Shown: piece after piece, positions 30,890 to 43,166 of the stretch
Layout of the letters: the number at the start of each line of letters is the position of its first letter
How positions within the stretch are numbered: the stretch's first letter is position 1
Assembly: GCF_002776525.5 (NCBI RefSeq)
Contig: NC_045439.1
Coordinates: forward strand, 123,012,563-123,076,562
DNA from: Piliocolobus tephrosceles
Taxonomy: Eukaryota > Chordata > Mammalia > Primates > Cercopithecidae
Reading direction: 5' to 3'
Length of the DNA: 64,000 bases
Made by a program: the position numbers and the translations under genes
Notes under the pieces: generated by a model
The model's input: only the letters and a program-made list of their open reading frames with translations
Told to the model about the DNA's origin: nothing
Databases searched by the model: none

Positions 30890-33094
30890 TTGATTGCCCA
30901 GAGAAAATAATTCCATTTGTGAGAGCATCAAGAATAATAAAATATTTAGGAATAAATTTAATCAAGGAGAGGTACAAGACTTGTTTGTACATAGAACACT
31001 ACTTAATATTGTTTATAATAGCATCCCAAGCTATATACAGATTCAATGTCATCCCTATCAAAATTCCAACTGTTTTTTTCAGAAATTGAAAAATCCATCC
31101 TAAAATTCATATAAAATTTCAAAGAACTTAGAATAGTCAAAACAATCTTAAAAAGGAACAAATTTGGAAGACTCATATTTCCCAGTTTCAAAACTTACTA
31201 CAAAGTGACTGTAATCCAAACAGTGTGTTTCTAGCATAAGGATAGACATATATAGACCAATGGAATAGAACTGAGAATCCAGAAATAAACCCTCACATCT
31301 ATGGTGAGATGATTTTTGACAAGGGTGTCAAGACCATTGAATAGGGGAAAGAACAGTCTCTGCAACAAACAGTGCTGGGAAATCTATGTCCATATGCAAA
31401 AGAATAAAGTTAAATCCTTAACTTACACCATATACAAAAATTAACTCAAAATGGATCAAAGACCTAAATGTATGGGTGAAAACTATAAAACTCTTAGAAG
31501 AAAATATAGGGGAAAATCCTCATGACCTTGTATTTGGCAATGTTTTTTTAAATACGAAAATAGCACAGGTAACAAAAGAAAAATAAATAAAAGGGACTTA
31601 GTTAAAATTAAAAGCTTTTGTGCAACAAAGGACACTATCAAGAGAGTGAAAGGCAACCCACAGAATGGGAGAAAATATTAGTAAATCATATATCTGATAA
31701 GGGTTTAATATTCAAAATATAAAAAGAACTACAACTCTCTCTCTCTTCCTTTTTCCACCATTGTGGTATGTATTCAACTCTGCTTCTTCGCCATGTCTTC
31801 TCACAAGACTTTCAGTATTAAGCAATTCCTTACCAAGAAACAAAAGCAAAATCATCCCATTCCCCAGTGGATTTGGATGAAAACTGATCATAAAATCAGG
31901 TACAACTTTAGAAGGAGACATTGGAGAAGATTCAAGCTGGATCTATAAGGAATTGCACACGAGATGGCACACATATTTATGCAATATCAAGGTCGTAACC
32001 ATCTTACCATATCAAGCTAAAAATGTCACCACTATCTGGACAGTTGGGCATGTTTTATTGGGAATATATTTTTTCTGTTTCTTTATTTGCTGTGGGCTAG
32101 TAGGCTGGGTTCAGTAATCAATATGTAAGACTTTTTTTTTTTTTGACCTTTTGTTTAAAAAAAAAGAATAACTCAACAATAAAAATGTCAAACAACCCAA
32201 TTAAAAACAGGCAAAATATTTGAATAGGCATTTCTACAAAGAAGATATAGAAGTGTCCAGCAGACACATGAAAAGATGCTCAATATCATTAGCCATAGGG
32301 GAAATGCAAATTAAAACCACAGTGAAATATCATTTCACATGTGGTGGGATGGCTATAATTTTCTAAATGAAAATATGTGTTAGGAGGATATGGAGAAATT
32401 AGAACCCTTGTACATTGCTGATGGGAATGTACAATGATGCCCCTGCTTTGGAAAACAATTTGATGGTTCCTCAAAAAGTGAAAAATAGAACTATCCTGCC
32501 ATGTGACCCAGCAATTCCATTCCTAGGTGTATACAGAATAATTTAAGACAGGGGCTCAAACAGATATGTATACACCAATATTTATACCAGCATTACTCAC
32601 AATAACCAAAAGATAGGAACAACCCAAATGTCCCTTAGTAGATGAATGGATAAACAATGTGTTATATATACATATATATACCACATATATATACACACAA
32701 CATATATATGTATGATGGAATATTATTCAGTCATAAAGGAAATAAAGTTTTGATACATGCTACAACATGGATAAACTTGAAAAAATTATGCTAAGTGAAA
32801 TAAACCAGACACGAAAAGAGAAATATTGTATAATCTCACTGAAATATCTAGAACAGTCAGATTTATACAGACAGAAAGTAGATTAGAGGTTAGCAGGAAC
32901 TGGGGGAATGAGACATAGGAAGTAATTGCTTAATGGGTGCAGAGTTTCTGTTAGTGGTTATGAAAAATTATGGAAATAGAGGTGATGATTGTACAACATT
33001 GTGAATGTACCTATTGCCACTGAATTGCACACTAACAATGGTTAAAATGGCAAATTTTATGTTATATGTATTTTACCGAAATAAAAAGGAAAAT
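30890..33094 (+). mobile_element. L1 (3' half of ORF2 and 3' UTR), inserted in an opposite-strand L1
   Basis: Runs from 'aataaaatatttaggaataa' (RT-domain 3' region) to a 3' end 'taccgaaataaaaagg'. The coding frame is broken many times. The RPL39 retrocopy splits it at about 31737. A short 'gtcaaaaa' repeat marks its junctions with the host L1. Confidence 0.8.
31737..32165 (+). pseudogene. RPL39 (pseudogene): RPL39 processed pseudogene (intact 51-codon ORF)
   Basis: An intronless copy of the ribosomal protein L39 mRNA: pyrimidine-rich 5' start, ORF 31793-31948, 3' UTR and A-tail. The ORF has the full family length of 51 codons and no frameshift or early stop. It begins MSSHKTFSIKQFLTKKQKQN, and I count 11 differences from the human protein as I recall it, several at Arg or Gly (e.g. 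R8S, R11Q, R21H, R28W, G32D, G50D). That pattern suggests neutral drift. The poly(A) signal has decayed to AATCAA. The flanks 'aaaaagaactacaac' and 'aaaaagaataactcaac' look like a diverged target duplication in the host L1. Probably not expressed. Confidence 0.92.
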
Positions 33095-33250
33095 CAGTTG
33101 TCTATACATATTCAAGCCCATTTCTGCATGCTCTATTCTGTTCCACTGATCGATTTGTCTGTCTTGATGCCAGCACCATACTGTCACTTACTGTAGCCTT
33201 ATGGTAAGTCTTGAAATGAGGTAGTCTTGATCCTCTAACTTTGTTCTTTC
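33095..33250 (-). mobile_element. L1M host element, part 2
   Basis: Continues the host L1 after the inserted L1: 'tctattctgttccactgatc', 'gatgccagcaccatactgt'. More pieces appear at 33577-33680 and 33995-34040, separated by Alus. Confidence 0.75.
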
Positions 33251-33262
33251 TTCTTCTTCTTG

Positions 33263-33575
33263 TGGTTTTTTTTTTTTTTTTTTTGAGAGAGAGTCTTGCT
33301 CTGTCACCCGGGCTGGAGTGCATTAATGTGATCACAACTCACTGCAACCTGGAAGTCCTGGGCTCAAGTGATCCTCTCTGCTCATCCTCCCAAGTAGTTA
33401 GGACTACAGATATATGCCACCACACCTGTGAAATTTTTTTTTTTTTTTTTTTTTGGTAGAGACGGGGTTTTACTATGTGGCCCAGGCTGGCCTCAAACTC
33501 ATGGCCTCAAGTTATTTTCCTGCCTTGGCTTCCCAAAGCTCTGGGATTACAGCTGTGATCCACTGCACCTGGCCA
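33263..33575 (-). mobile_element. Alu (AluJ-like) with long internal T-run
   Basis: Expanded T-runs at the start and in the linker. Confidence 0.83.
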
Positions 33576-33700
33576 GACTGTTCTTCTTTTTCAGAGATGC
33601 TTTGACTGTTCTAACTCATTTGCATTTCCAAGTGAATTATATTATCAGATGAACAATTTCTAAAAGGAGGCTGATGAGTTTTGTTTTGTTTTGTTTTTGT

Positions 33701-33990
33701 TTTTTTTTTTTAGACAGAGTTTCGTTCTTGTCGCCCAGGCTGGAGTGCAATGGCACGATCTCAACTCACCTCAATCTCCACCTCCTGGGTTCAAGCGATT
33801 CTCCTGCCTCAGCCTCCTGAGTAGCTGGGATTACAGGCATGTGCTACCACGCCAGGCTAATTTTGTATTTTTAGCAGAGACAGGGTTTCTCCATGTTGGT
33901 CAGGCTGGTCTGGAATTCCCGACTTCAGGTGATCCACCTGCCTCGGCCTCCCAGAGTGCTGGGATTACAGGCTTGAGCCACCATGCCTGG
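33701..33990 (-). mobile_element. AluS-like
   Basis: Lies between two pieces of the host L1; an inverted partner starts at 34041. Confidence 0.87.
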
Positions 33991-34040
33991 AATTTCCTGA
34001 TGAGATTTTTTTTTAAACTTTTATATTTTTAGAACTTTTT

Positions 34041-34335
34041 ATTGACCAGGTGTGGTGGCTCAAGCCTATAATCCCAGCACTTTGAGGGGCTGAGGCGGGT
34101 GAATCACTTGAGTCCAGGAGTTTGAGACCAGCCTGGCCAATGCAGTAAAATCCTGTCTCTACAAAATACAAAATTAGCTAGGCATGCTGATGCGTGCCTG
34201 TAGTCCCAGCAACTAGGGAGGTTGAGGTAGGAGAATCTCTTGAACCTGCAGGTTGAGGCTGCAGTGAGTGGTGATTGCACCTCTGCCTCCAGCCTGGGTG
34301 ACAGGGCGAAACCTAGTCTCAAAGCAAACAAAAAA
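34041..34335 (+). mobile_element. Alu (AluS/J-like)
   Basis: Begins 'accaggtgtggtggctcaag' 50 bp after the opposite-strand Alu. Confidence 0.85.
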
Positions 34336-34803
34336 ACACTTTTTGTTTGATTGAATGTATATTCAATGTATATTGATATGTAATATATATTCAATGTATA
34401 TTGAGGTATACATACAGAAGTATGCCTATTTCTTACAAACATAGCTTATTGAATTTCCACAAACTCAACACACCCATGTAATCAGCCACCCTGATCAGAA
34501 ATCATAACATTCCCAGCACCCAGAAAACCCCTGTGCCCGCTTCCATACACCATCTACCCTAAAGGCAACCATTGTCCTGCTTTCTAATACCATACATTGT
34601 AAATTTTTGTTTTAAAATAATTACAGAGAGAAGGTGCTTTGAGCACAAACTCCCCTTCTCCATTCCCTGATCAACAAAGTTTCTACTCTGGTTTACAAAA
34701 AGAAAAAAAAAGAATAAAATAAAATAGCTATAGATTCATAGGAAATTGCCAAAAGTAGTGTAGAAAGGTTCCATATACCCTTGACTCATTTATTTCCCCA
34801 GTG
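34336..34803. other. AT-rich stretch with no gene
   Basis: Contains a short near-tandem 'attcaatgtatattga' repeat around 34350-34405, and probable old L1 sequence ('gaatcacaac...cagcaccca' type). Confidence 0.4.
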
Positions 34804-34813
34804 ATAACTTCTT

Positions 34814-35117
34814 TTTTTTTTTTTTTTTTTTTTTGAGACGGAGTCTCGCTCTGTCGCCCAGGCTGGAGTGCAGTGGCTGGATCTCAGCTCACTGCAAGCT
34901 CCACCTCCCGGGTTTATGCCATTCTCCTGCCTCAGCCTCCCAAGTAGCTGGGACTACAGGCACCAGCCACCTCGCCCGGCTAGCTTTTTTGTATTTTTTA
35001 GTAGAGACGGGGTTTCACCGTGTTAGCCAGGATGGTCTCGAACTCCTGACCTCGTGATCCGCCCGTCTCGGCCTCCCAAAGTGCTGGGATTACAGGCTTG
35101 AGCCACCGCTCCCGGCC
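34814..35117 (-). mobile_element. AluY, Old World monkey-type
   Basis: Perfect ATAACTTCTT at 34804-34813 and 35118-35127. Confidence 0.92.
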
Positions 35118-35302
35118 ATAACTTCTTATATAACTGTAATACAATATCAAAACCAATAAATTGACATTGGTACCATCCACAGACATCATGACATTACTCA
35201 GATTTCATTAGTCTTACATATGCTCATTTGTGTGTGTGTTCACAATTTTATCACATGTGAAGATTTGTGAAGCCACCACCACAATCAAGAAACAGGCTGA
35301 AG

Positions 35303-35417
35303 GGCAGGGTGTGATGGTTCATGTCTGTAATCCTAGAAATTTGAGAGGCCAAAGCCGGAGGATTACTTGAGCTCAGGAGTTCAAGACCAACCTGAGCAAC
35401 ATAGGAGACCTCCTCTC

Positions 35418-35452
<35 letters not shown>
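35303..35452 (+). mobile_element. Alu left monomer with long A-tail
   Basis: Left arm only, ending in about 30 A that grade into a (GGAAA)n purine tract to about 35552. Confidence 0.78.
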
Positions 35453-35455
<3 letters not shown>

Positions 35456-35552
35456 AGAAGAAGAAGGAAGGAAAGGAAAGGAAAAAAAAAGAGGAAAGGT
35501 AAGGAGAGGAGAGAGGAAGGGAGGGGAGCGGAGAGGAGAGGAAGGGAGGGGA
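35453..35552 (+). repeat. Purine-rich low-complexity tract
   Basis: GA-only sequence ('ggaaaggaaaagg', 'ggagaggagagg') growing from the Alu tail. Confidence 0.88.
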
Positions 35553-37676
35553 AACTGTCCCAGCACCAAAAAGATGGCACAAGGCATCTTTTTCCATTCT
35601 TTATCCATTCATCTATTGATGGACACTTAAGTTGCTTCCAAAATCTTAGCTATTGTGAACAGTGCTGCAACACACAAGGGAGTGCAGATATCTCTTTGAT
35701 GTACTGATTTCCTTTCTTTTGGGTATATACCCAGTAGTGGGATTGCTGGATCATGTGGTAGCTCTATTTTTAGTTTTTTGAGGAATCCCCAAACTGTTCT
35801 CCATAGTGGTTGTACTAATTTACATTCCCACCAACAGTGTACAAGGGTTTTCTTTTCTCCACATCCTCACCAGCACTTGTTATTGCCTGACTTTTGAATA
35901 AAAGCCATTTTAACTGGGGTGAGATGATATCTTATTGTAGGTTTTTTTTTGGGGGGGGGAGCATCAAGGTGTCTTAATCTGATCACTGTAGTTTTGATTT
36001 GCATTTATGTGATCAATGATGTTGAGCACCTTTTTATATGTCTGTTTGCCATTTGTATGTCTTCTTTTGAGAAATGTCTATTCAAATCTTTTGCCCATTA
36101 AAAAATGAGATTATTAGATTTTTTCCTATACAGTTGTTTGAGCTCCTTATATAGTCTGGTTATTAATCCCTTATCAGATGGAAAGTTTGCAAATATTTTC
36201 TCTCATTCTGTGGATTGTCTCTTCACTTTGTTGATTGTTTCCTTTGCTGTGCAGAAGCTTTTTAACTTGACGTGATCCCATTTGTCCATTTTTGTTTTGG
36301 TTGCCTGAGCTTGTGGGGTATTACTCAAGAAATTTTTGCCCAGACCAGTGTCCTGGAAAGTTTCGCCAATGTTTTCTTGTAGTGGTTTCATAATTTGAGG
36401 TCTTAGATTTAATTATTTAATTCAGTTTGATTTGACTTTTGCATATGAGCAAGAGATAGGGGTTTTGTTTCATTCTTTTGCATATGGACATCAAGTTTTC
36501 CCAGCACTATTTGCTGAAGAAACTGTCTTTTCCCCAGTGTACGTTGTTGGCATCCTTGCCCAAAATGAGTTCACTGTTGGTGTGTGGATTTGTTTCTGGG
36601 TTCTCTAGTTTGTTCCATTGGTCTGTGTGTCTGGTTTTATGCTAGTAGCATGCTGTTTTGGTTACTATAGCTCCGTAGCATAATCTGAAGTCAAATAATA
36701 TGATTCCTCCCTTTTTGTTCTTTTTGCTCAGGATAGCTTTGGCTATTCTGGGTCTTTTGTTGTTTCATATAAATTTTAGGATAGTTTTTTTTTTTCTTTT
36801 GACATTCCACATTTGTGAAGAATGTCATTGGTATTTTGATAAGAATTGCATTGAATCTGTAGATTACTTTGGGTAGCATGGACATTTTAACAATATTGAT
36901 TCTTCCAATCTGTGAACATGAAGTATCTTTCCTTGGGGTGTGTGTGTGTTCTCTTCGATTTCTTTCATCAATATTTTATAGTTTTCATTGTAGAGATCTT
37001 TTAGCTCTTTGATTAATTCCTTGGTAATTAATTTTATTTGTGGCTGTTGTAAATAAGACTACTTTTTTATTTCTCTTTCAGATTATTCACTGTTGGCATA
37101 TAAAAATGTAGTAGTTTTTGTATGTTGATTTTGTATCCTGCAACTTTACTGGATTTTTTTAAAATCAATTCTAATAGTTTTTGGTGGAGTCTTTAGGTTT
37201 TTCCAAATATAAAATTATAACATTTGCAAACAAGGATAATTTGACCTTTTCCTTTCCAATTTGGATTCCATTTATTTCTTTCTCTTGTCTGATTACTCTA
37301 GCTAAGACTTCCAGTAGTATGTTGAATAACAGTTGTGAAAATGGGCATTCTTATCACGTTCCAGATCGAAAAGGAAAGGCTTTCAGTTTTTCTCCATTCA
37401 GTATACTATTAGCTGTGAGTCTGTCATATGTGGCTTTTTTTATATTGATGTATCATTCTTCTATACTCAATTTTTTAAGGATTTTTTTTTGTCATGAAAG
37501 GACATTGAACTTTATCAAATGGTATTTCAGCATCAATTGAAATGATCATATGGTTTGTCCTTCATTCTGTTAATATGATGTATAACATGTATTGATTTGC
37601 ATATCTGAACCATCCTTGCATCCCTGAGATAAATCTCACTTGATCATGATGAACAATCTTTTCTTTACTTTTCCTT

Positions 37677-37980
37677 TTTTTTTTTTTTTTTTTTTTGAGA
37701 CGGAGTTTCACTCTTGTTGCCCAAGCTGGAGTGCAATGGCGTGATTTCGGCTCACTGCAACCTTTGCCTCCCAGGTTCAAGCCATTCTCCTGCCTCAACC
37801 TCCTGAGTAGCTAGGATTACAGGCACGTGCCACCATGCCTGGCTAATTTTTTGTATTTTTAGTAGAAACGGGAGTTCACCGTGTTAGCCAGGCTGGTCTC
37901 AAACTCCTGATCTCAGGTGATCCGCCCACCTCGGCCTCCCAAAATGCTGGGATTACAGGTGTGAGCCACCATACCCAGCT
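37677..37980 (-). mobile_element. AluS-like, first of a same-site pair
   Basis: GATGAACAATCTTTT precedes (37648-37662) and follows (37981-37995). Confidence 0.9.
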
Positions 37981-37995
37981 GATGAACAATCTTTT

Positions 37996-38299
37996 TTTTT
38001 TTTTTTTTTTTTGAGACGGAGTCTCGCTCTGTCACCCAGGCTGGAGCGCAGTGGCCAGATCTCAGCTCACTGCAAGCTCCGCCTCCCTGGTTTACGCCGT
38101 TCTCCTGCCTCAGCCTCACGAGTAGCTGGGACTACAGGCGCCTGCCACCTTGCCCAGCTAGTTTTTTTTTTGGTATTTTTTAGTAGAGATGGGGTTTCAC
38201 CGTGTTAGCCAGGATGGTCTCGATCTCCTGACCTCGTGATCCGCCCGTCTCGGCCTCCCAAAGTGCTGGGATTACAGGCTTGAGCCACCGCGCCCAGCC
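37996..38299 (-). mobile_element. AluY, Old World monkey-type, second of a same-site pair
   Basis: Uses the same site: GATGAACAATCTTTT at 37981-37995 and again at 38300-38314. Confidence 0.92.
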
Positions 38300-39082
38300 G
38301 ATGAACAATCTTTTTAATGTATTGTTGAATTTGATTCACTAGCATTTTCTTGAGGATTTTTGCATCAATATTCCTCAGAGATATTGGCCTATAGTTTTCT
38401 TTTTTTGATGTTTCTTTGTCTAGTTTGGTACAGGGGTAATACTGGCCTCATAGAATGAGTTTGGAAATATTCCCTCCTCCTCTACTTTTCAGAACAGTTT
38501 GAATAGGATTGGTAGTAGTTCTTTAAATGTTTGGTAGAATTCAGCAATGAAGCCATCGGGTCTTGGGCTTTTCTTTATTGAGAGACTTTTTGTTGTGACT
38601 TCTACCTTGTTACTTGTTATTTTTCTGTTTAGGTTTTGGTTTTTCTTCATGGTTCAATCTTGGTAGGTTGTATATGCCTAAAAATTTATCCATTTCTTCT
38701 AGATTTTCCAATTTATTGACATATAATTGTTCATAGTAGCCACTAATAATCCTTTGAATTCCTGTGGTATCAGTTATGTCTCCTTTTTCTTCTCTGATTT
38801 TATTTATTTGGGTCTTCTCTTTTTTTTCTTATTCAGTCTGGCTAAATGTTTATCAATTTTGTTTATCTTTTCAAAAGAACTTCTTTTGTTTCATTGACCT
38901 TTTGTATTGTTTTCTTCATGTCAAATTCATTTATTTCTGCTCTGATCCATATTTTTGCTTTTCTTCTCCTAATTTTGGGTTTGGTTTGCTCTTGCTTTTC
39001 TAATTCTTTAAGATGCATGATTAGGTTATTTGTTTGAAGTTTTTCTTCCTTTCCGATGTAGGCACTTATACATTTCCCTCTT

Positions 39083-39430
39083 TTTTTTTTTTTTTTTGTT
39101 TTTTGTTTTTTGTTTTTGTTTTTGAGGCAGAGTCTCGCTCTGTCGCCCAGGCTGGAGTGCAGTGGCCGGATCTCAGCTCACTGCAAGCTCCGCCTCCCGG
39201 GTTTACGCCATTCTCCTGCCTCAGCCTCCTGAGTAGCTGGGACTACAGGCGCCCGCCAACTCACCCGGCTAGTTTTTTGTATTTTTTAGTAGAGACGGGG
39301 TTTCACCGTGTTAGCCAGGATGGTCTCGATCTCCTGACCTCGTGATCCACTCGATCTCCTGACCTCGTGATCCACCCGTCTCGGCCTCCCAAAGTGCTGG
39401 GATTACAGGCTTGAGCCACCGCGCCCGGCT
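39083..39430 (-). mobile_element. AluY with 25-bp internal tandem duplication
   Basis: ACATTTCCCTCTT at 39070-39082 and 39431-39443. Bases 39326-39350 are repeated exactly at 39351-39375. Confidence 0.92.
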
Positions 39431-40176
39431 ACATTTCCCTCTTAATACTGCTTTCACTATATCCCATAGAGTTTGGTATGTTGTGTTTCCATTATCACTT
39501 GTTTCAAGACATTTTTCAGTTTCCTTCCTAATATCTTCATTGGCCCACTGTTCATTCAGAAGCATACTGTTTAATTTCCATGTGTTTGTATACTTTCCAA
39601 AATTCCTCTTGTTAGTGATTTGTAGTTTTATTCCATTGTGGTCAGAGAAGATGCCTGAATGTTTTTTGAATGTTTTCAGATTTGTTTGGTGACATAACAT
39701 ATCATCTATCCTTAAGAATCATCATGTGCTAAAAAGAAGAATGTGTATTCTACAGCTGTTGGATAAAATGTTCTGTAAATGTTTATTAGGTTCACTTGCT
39801 CAGTATTGCAGATTAAGTCCGATGTTTGTTGATTTTCTGCCTGGGAGATCTGTCCAATGCTGAAAATGGAGTGTTGAAATCTCCAGCTATTACCGTATTG
39901 GAGTCCATCTCTCTCTTTAGCTCTAATAATATTTGCTTTATATATCTGGGTACTCCAGCATTGGTTGCATTTATACTTACAATTGTTATACTCTCATGCT
40001 GAATTGACCTCTTTATCATTACAGAATGTGCTTCTTTGTCTCTTCTTACTGTTTTTGTCTTGAAATCTATAAGTATAGCTATCTTACTCTTTTTTGGTTT
40101 CCATTGTCATGGCATATCTTTTTACATCCCTTCATTTTCAATCTACGGGTATCTTTCTAAGTGAAGCATGTTTCTT

Positions 40177-40312
40177 TTTTTTTTCTATTTTTAGTAGAGA
40201 TGGGGTTTCACCATGCTGGCCAGGCTGGTCTTAAACTCCTAACCTCAAGTGATCCGCTCACCTCAGCCTCCCAAAGTGCTGGGATTACAGGCGTGAGCCA
40301 CTGCGCCTGCCC
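40177..40312 (-). mobile_element. Alu, 5'-truncated
   Basis: TGAAGCATGTTTCTT (40162-40176) versus TGAAGCGTATTTCTT (40313-40327) shows a truncated insertion, not a later deletion. Confidence 0.88.
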
Positions 40313-40583
40313 TGAAGCGTATTTCTTGTAGGTGACAGATCAATGCATCTTGTTTTTACATCCATTCAGCCACTTTTGATTGGAGAGTTTAGTCCATTTA
40401 CATTCAATGTTGTTATTGATAAATAGCAGCTTACTCCTGCCATTGTATTTGTTTTCTGGTTGTTTTGCAGTCTTCTCTTCCTTTTTTCCTTTCTTCCTCT
40501 CTTCCTTTTAGTGAAGGTGATTTTCTCTGGTGGTATGCTTTAATTTCTTGCTTTTATTTTTTGTGTATTTGTTTTGTTTTGTT

Positions 40584-40867
40584 TTTTGACACAGTCTCAC
40601 TATGTTGCCTGGGCTGGAGTGCAGTGGTGTGATCTCAGCTCACAGCAACCTCCATCTCCTGGGTTCCAATAATTCTTGTGTCTCAGCCCCCCAAGTAGCT
40701 GGAACTATAGGTGTGCACTACCAGACCCAGCTAACTTTTGTATTTTTAGTAAAGATGGGATTTTGCCATGCTAGCCAGGCTGGTCTTGAACTCTTGGCCT
40801 CAAGCAATCCACCCACCTCGACCTCCCAAAGTGCTGAGATTACAGGCATAAGCCACCGTGCCTGGCC
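40584..40867 (-). mobile_element. AluS/J-like
   Basis: Complete copy after a TTTTG-rich start, inside the L1. Confidence 0.86.
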
Positions 40868-40899
40868 TTGTTGTATGGTTTTTGTTTTTGTTTTTCCCA

Positions 40900-41182
40900 A
40901 GACAGAGTTTTGCTCTTATTGCCCAGGCTGGAGTATAATGGTGTCTTCTGGGCTCACTGCAACCTCCGCCTCCCAGGTTCAAGGGATACTCCTGCCCCAG
41001 CCTCTAGAGTAGCTGGGATTACAGGCATGTGCTACCATGTCTGGCTAATTTTTATATTTTTGGTAGCGATGGAGTTTCACTGTGTTGGCTAGGCTGGTCT
41101 CAAACTCCTGACCTCAAGTGATCTGCCTGCCTCGGTCTCCTAAAATGCTGGGATTACAGGTGTGAGCCACTGTGCCCAGCCC
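40900..41182 (-). mobile_element. AluS-like
   Basis: 'ccttgttgtatggtttttg' before and 'ccttgttgtgtgttttttt' after suggest its duplication. Confidence 0.86.
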
Positions 41183-41311
41183 CTTGTTGTGTGTTTTTTT
41201 GATTTGAGGTTATCATGAGGCTTGCAAATACTATCTTAGAACCCATTATTTTAAACTGATGACAACGCTAATTGCATATACAAACAAACAAACTAAAAGA
41301 AATCTAATAAA

Positions 41312-41610
41312 GGCTGGCTCATGTCTGTAATCCCAGGACTTTGGGAGACTGAGGCAGGCAGATCACCTGAGGTCGGGAGTTTGAGACCAGCCTGACCAAC
41401 ATCTCTACTAAAAATACAAAAACTAACTGGGCGTGGTGGTGCACGCCTGTCATTCCAGCTACTTGGGAGGCTAAGACACGAGAATCACTCAAACCCGGGT
41501 GGCAGAGGTTGCAGTGAGCCAAGATCATGCCACTGCACTCCAGTCTGGGTGACAGAGTGAGACTCTGTCTCCAAAAAAAGAAAAAAAAAGGAGAAGGAGA
41601 AGGAGAAGAA
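41312..41610 (+). mobile_element. AluS-like with (GGAGAA)n tail
   Basis: Lacks its first bases ('ggctggctcatgtctgtaat'). The tail has mutated to GGAGAA repeats. Confidence 0.85.
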
Positions 41611-42470
41611 GGAGAGCTCTACACTTTAACTTCAATCCTCTGCTTTTAAACGTTTTGTTTTTTCTCTTTATGTTTTATTGTACTGTCTATGTCTTGAAAA
41701 GTTGTTGTTATTTTTTATTAGTTCGTCATTTAGTCTTTCTACTTAAGACAAGAGTAGAAATTACCACCATTACAGTGTTATACTATTCTGTGGTTTTCTG
41801 GGTACTTACTATTACCGGTGAAGTTTTATACCTTCTGATGATTTCTTCTTGCTCATTAGCATCCTTTTCTTTCAGATCGAAGAACTCCCTTTAGCATTTC
41901 TTGTAGGACAGGTCTGGTGTTAATGAAATCCCTCAGCTTTTGTTTGTCTGGGAAGGCCTTTATTTCTCCTTCGTGTTTGAAGGATATTTCACTGAATATA
42001 TTACTCTAAGGTAAAAGTTTTTTTCTTTCAGCATTTTAAATATGCCATCCCACTCTCTCAGGGCTTGTAAGTCTCCACTGAAAAGTCTGCTGCCAGACAT
42101 ATTGGTGCCCTATTGTATGTTATTTGTTTCTTTTCTCCTAGTACTTTTAGAATCCTTTTTTTTTTTTTTTTAAATCCTTGACCTTTAGGAGTTTGATTAT
42201 TAAATGCCCTGAGGTACTCTTCTTTGGGTTAAATCTGTTTTGTGTTCTATAACTTTCTTGTTTTTGAATGTTGATATCTTTCTCTAGGTTTAGGAACTTC
42301 TCTGATATAATCCCTTTGAATAAACTTTCCACCCCTAGCTTTTTCTCTACCTCCTTTTTAAGGCCAATAACTCAGATTTGCCCTTTTGAGACTATTTTCT
42401 AGGTTTTGTAGGTGTGTTTTATTGTTTTTTGTTCTTTTTTCTTTTGTTTCCTCTGGTTCTGTATTTTCTT

Positions 42471-42562
42471 TTGAGACAGCATCTCACTCCTGTCACCCAG
42501 GCTAGGGTGCAGCAGTGTGATCATGGCTCACTGCAGCCTCAACTTCCCAGACTCACATAATT
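42471..42562 (-). mobile_element. Alu fragment
   Basis: Only the 'gagacagcatctcactcctg...gcctcaacttcccag' portion, inside the L1 ORF1 region. Confidence 0.72.
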
Positions 42563-42635
42563 CCTTCTTCTCTAACTGTATTTTCAAATAGCCTGTCTTC
42601 AAACTCACTAATTCTTTCTTCTGCTTAATCAATTC

Positions 42636-42672
<37 letters not shown>

Positions 42673-42772
42673 NNNNNNNNNNNNNNNNNNNNNNNNNNNN
42701 NNNNNNNNNNNNNNNNNNNNNNNNNNNNNNNNNNNNNNNNNNNNNNNNNNNNNNNNNNNNNNNNNNNNNNNN
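42673..42772. other. Assembly gap (100 N)
   Basis: Exactly 100 N between two T-runs at the poly(T) side of an AluY. A round gap size of unknown true length. Confidence 0.98.
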
Positions 42773-43086
42773 TTCTTCTTTTTTTTTTTTTTTTTTTTTT
42801 TTTTTGAGACGGAGTCTTGCTGTGTCTCCTGGGCTGGAGTGCAGTGGCCGGATCTCAGCTCACTGCAAGCTCCGCCTCCCGGGTTCACGCCATTCTCCTG
42901 CCTCAGCCTCCGGAGTAGCTGGGACTATAGGCGCCCGCCACCTCGCCCGGCTAGTTTTTTGTATTTTTAGTAGAGACGGGGTTTCACCGTGTTAGCCAGG
43001 ATGGTCTCGATCTCCTGACCTCATGATCCGCCTGTCTCGGCCTCCCAAAGTGCTGGGATTACAGGCTTGAGCCACCGCGCCCGGCC
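42773..43086 (-). mobile_element. AluY, Old World monkey-type, next to the gap
   Basis: Young copy whose poly(T) start adjoins the gap; the gap may hide only a long homopolymer. Confidence 0.88.
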
Positions 43087-43166
43087 ATACTTTTAAGAGA
43101 CTACTTTTAAGAGGCTTTCTTCAGCATGTTAATTGCATTTTCTTTTTATTTATTTTTTCTTTATTT

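Noticed and set aside
31160..33090. Real L1 coding capacity in the plus-strand L1
   Set aside because: ORF2 is 5'-truncated, full of stops and split by a pseudogene.
37181..37540. 119-codon plus-strand frame
   Set aside because: Antisense reading of L1 ORF2; low-complexity hydrophobic translation with no family match.
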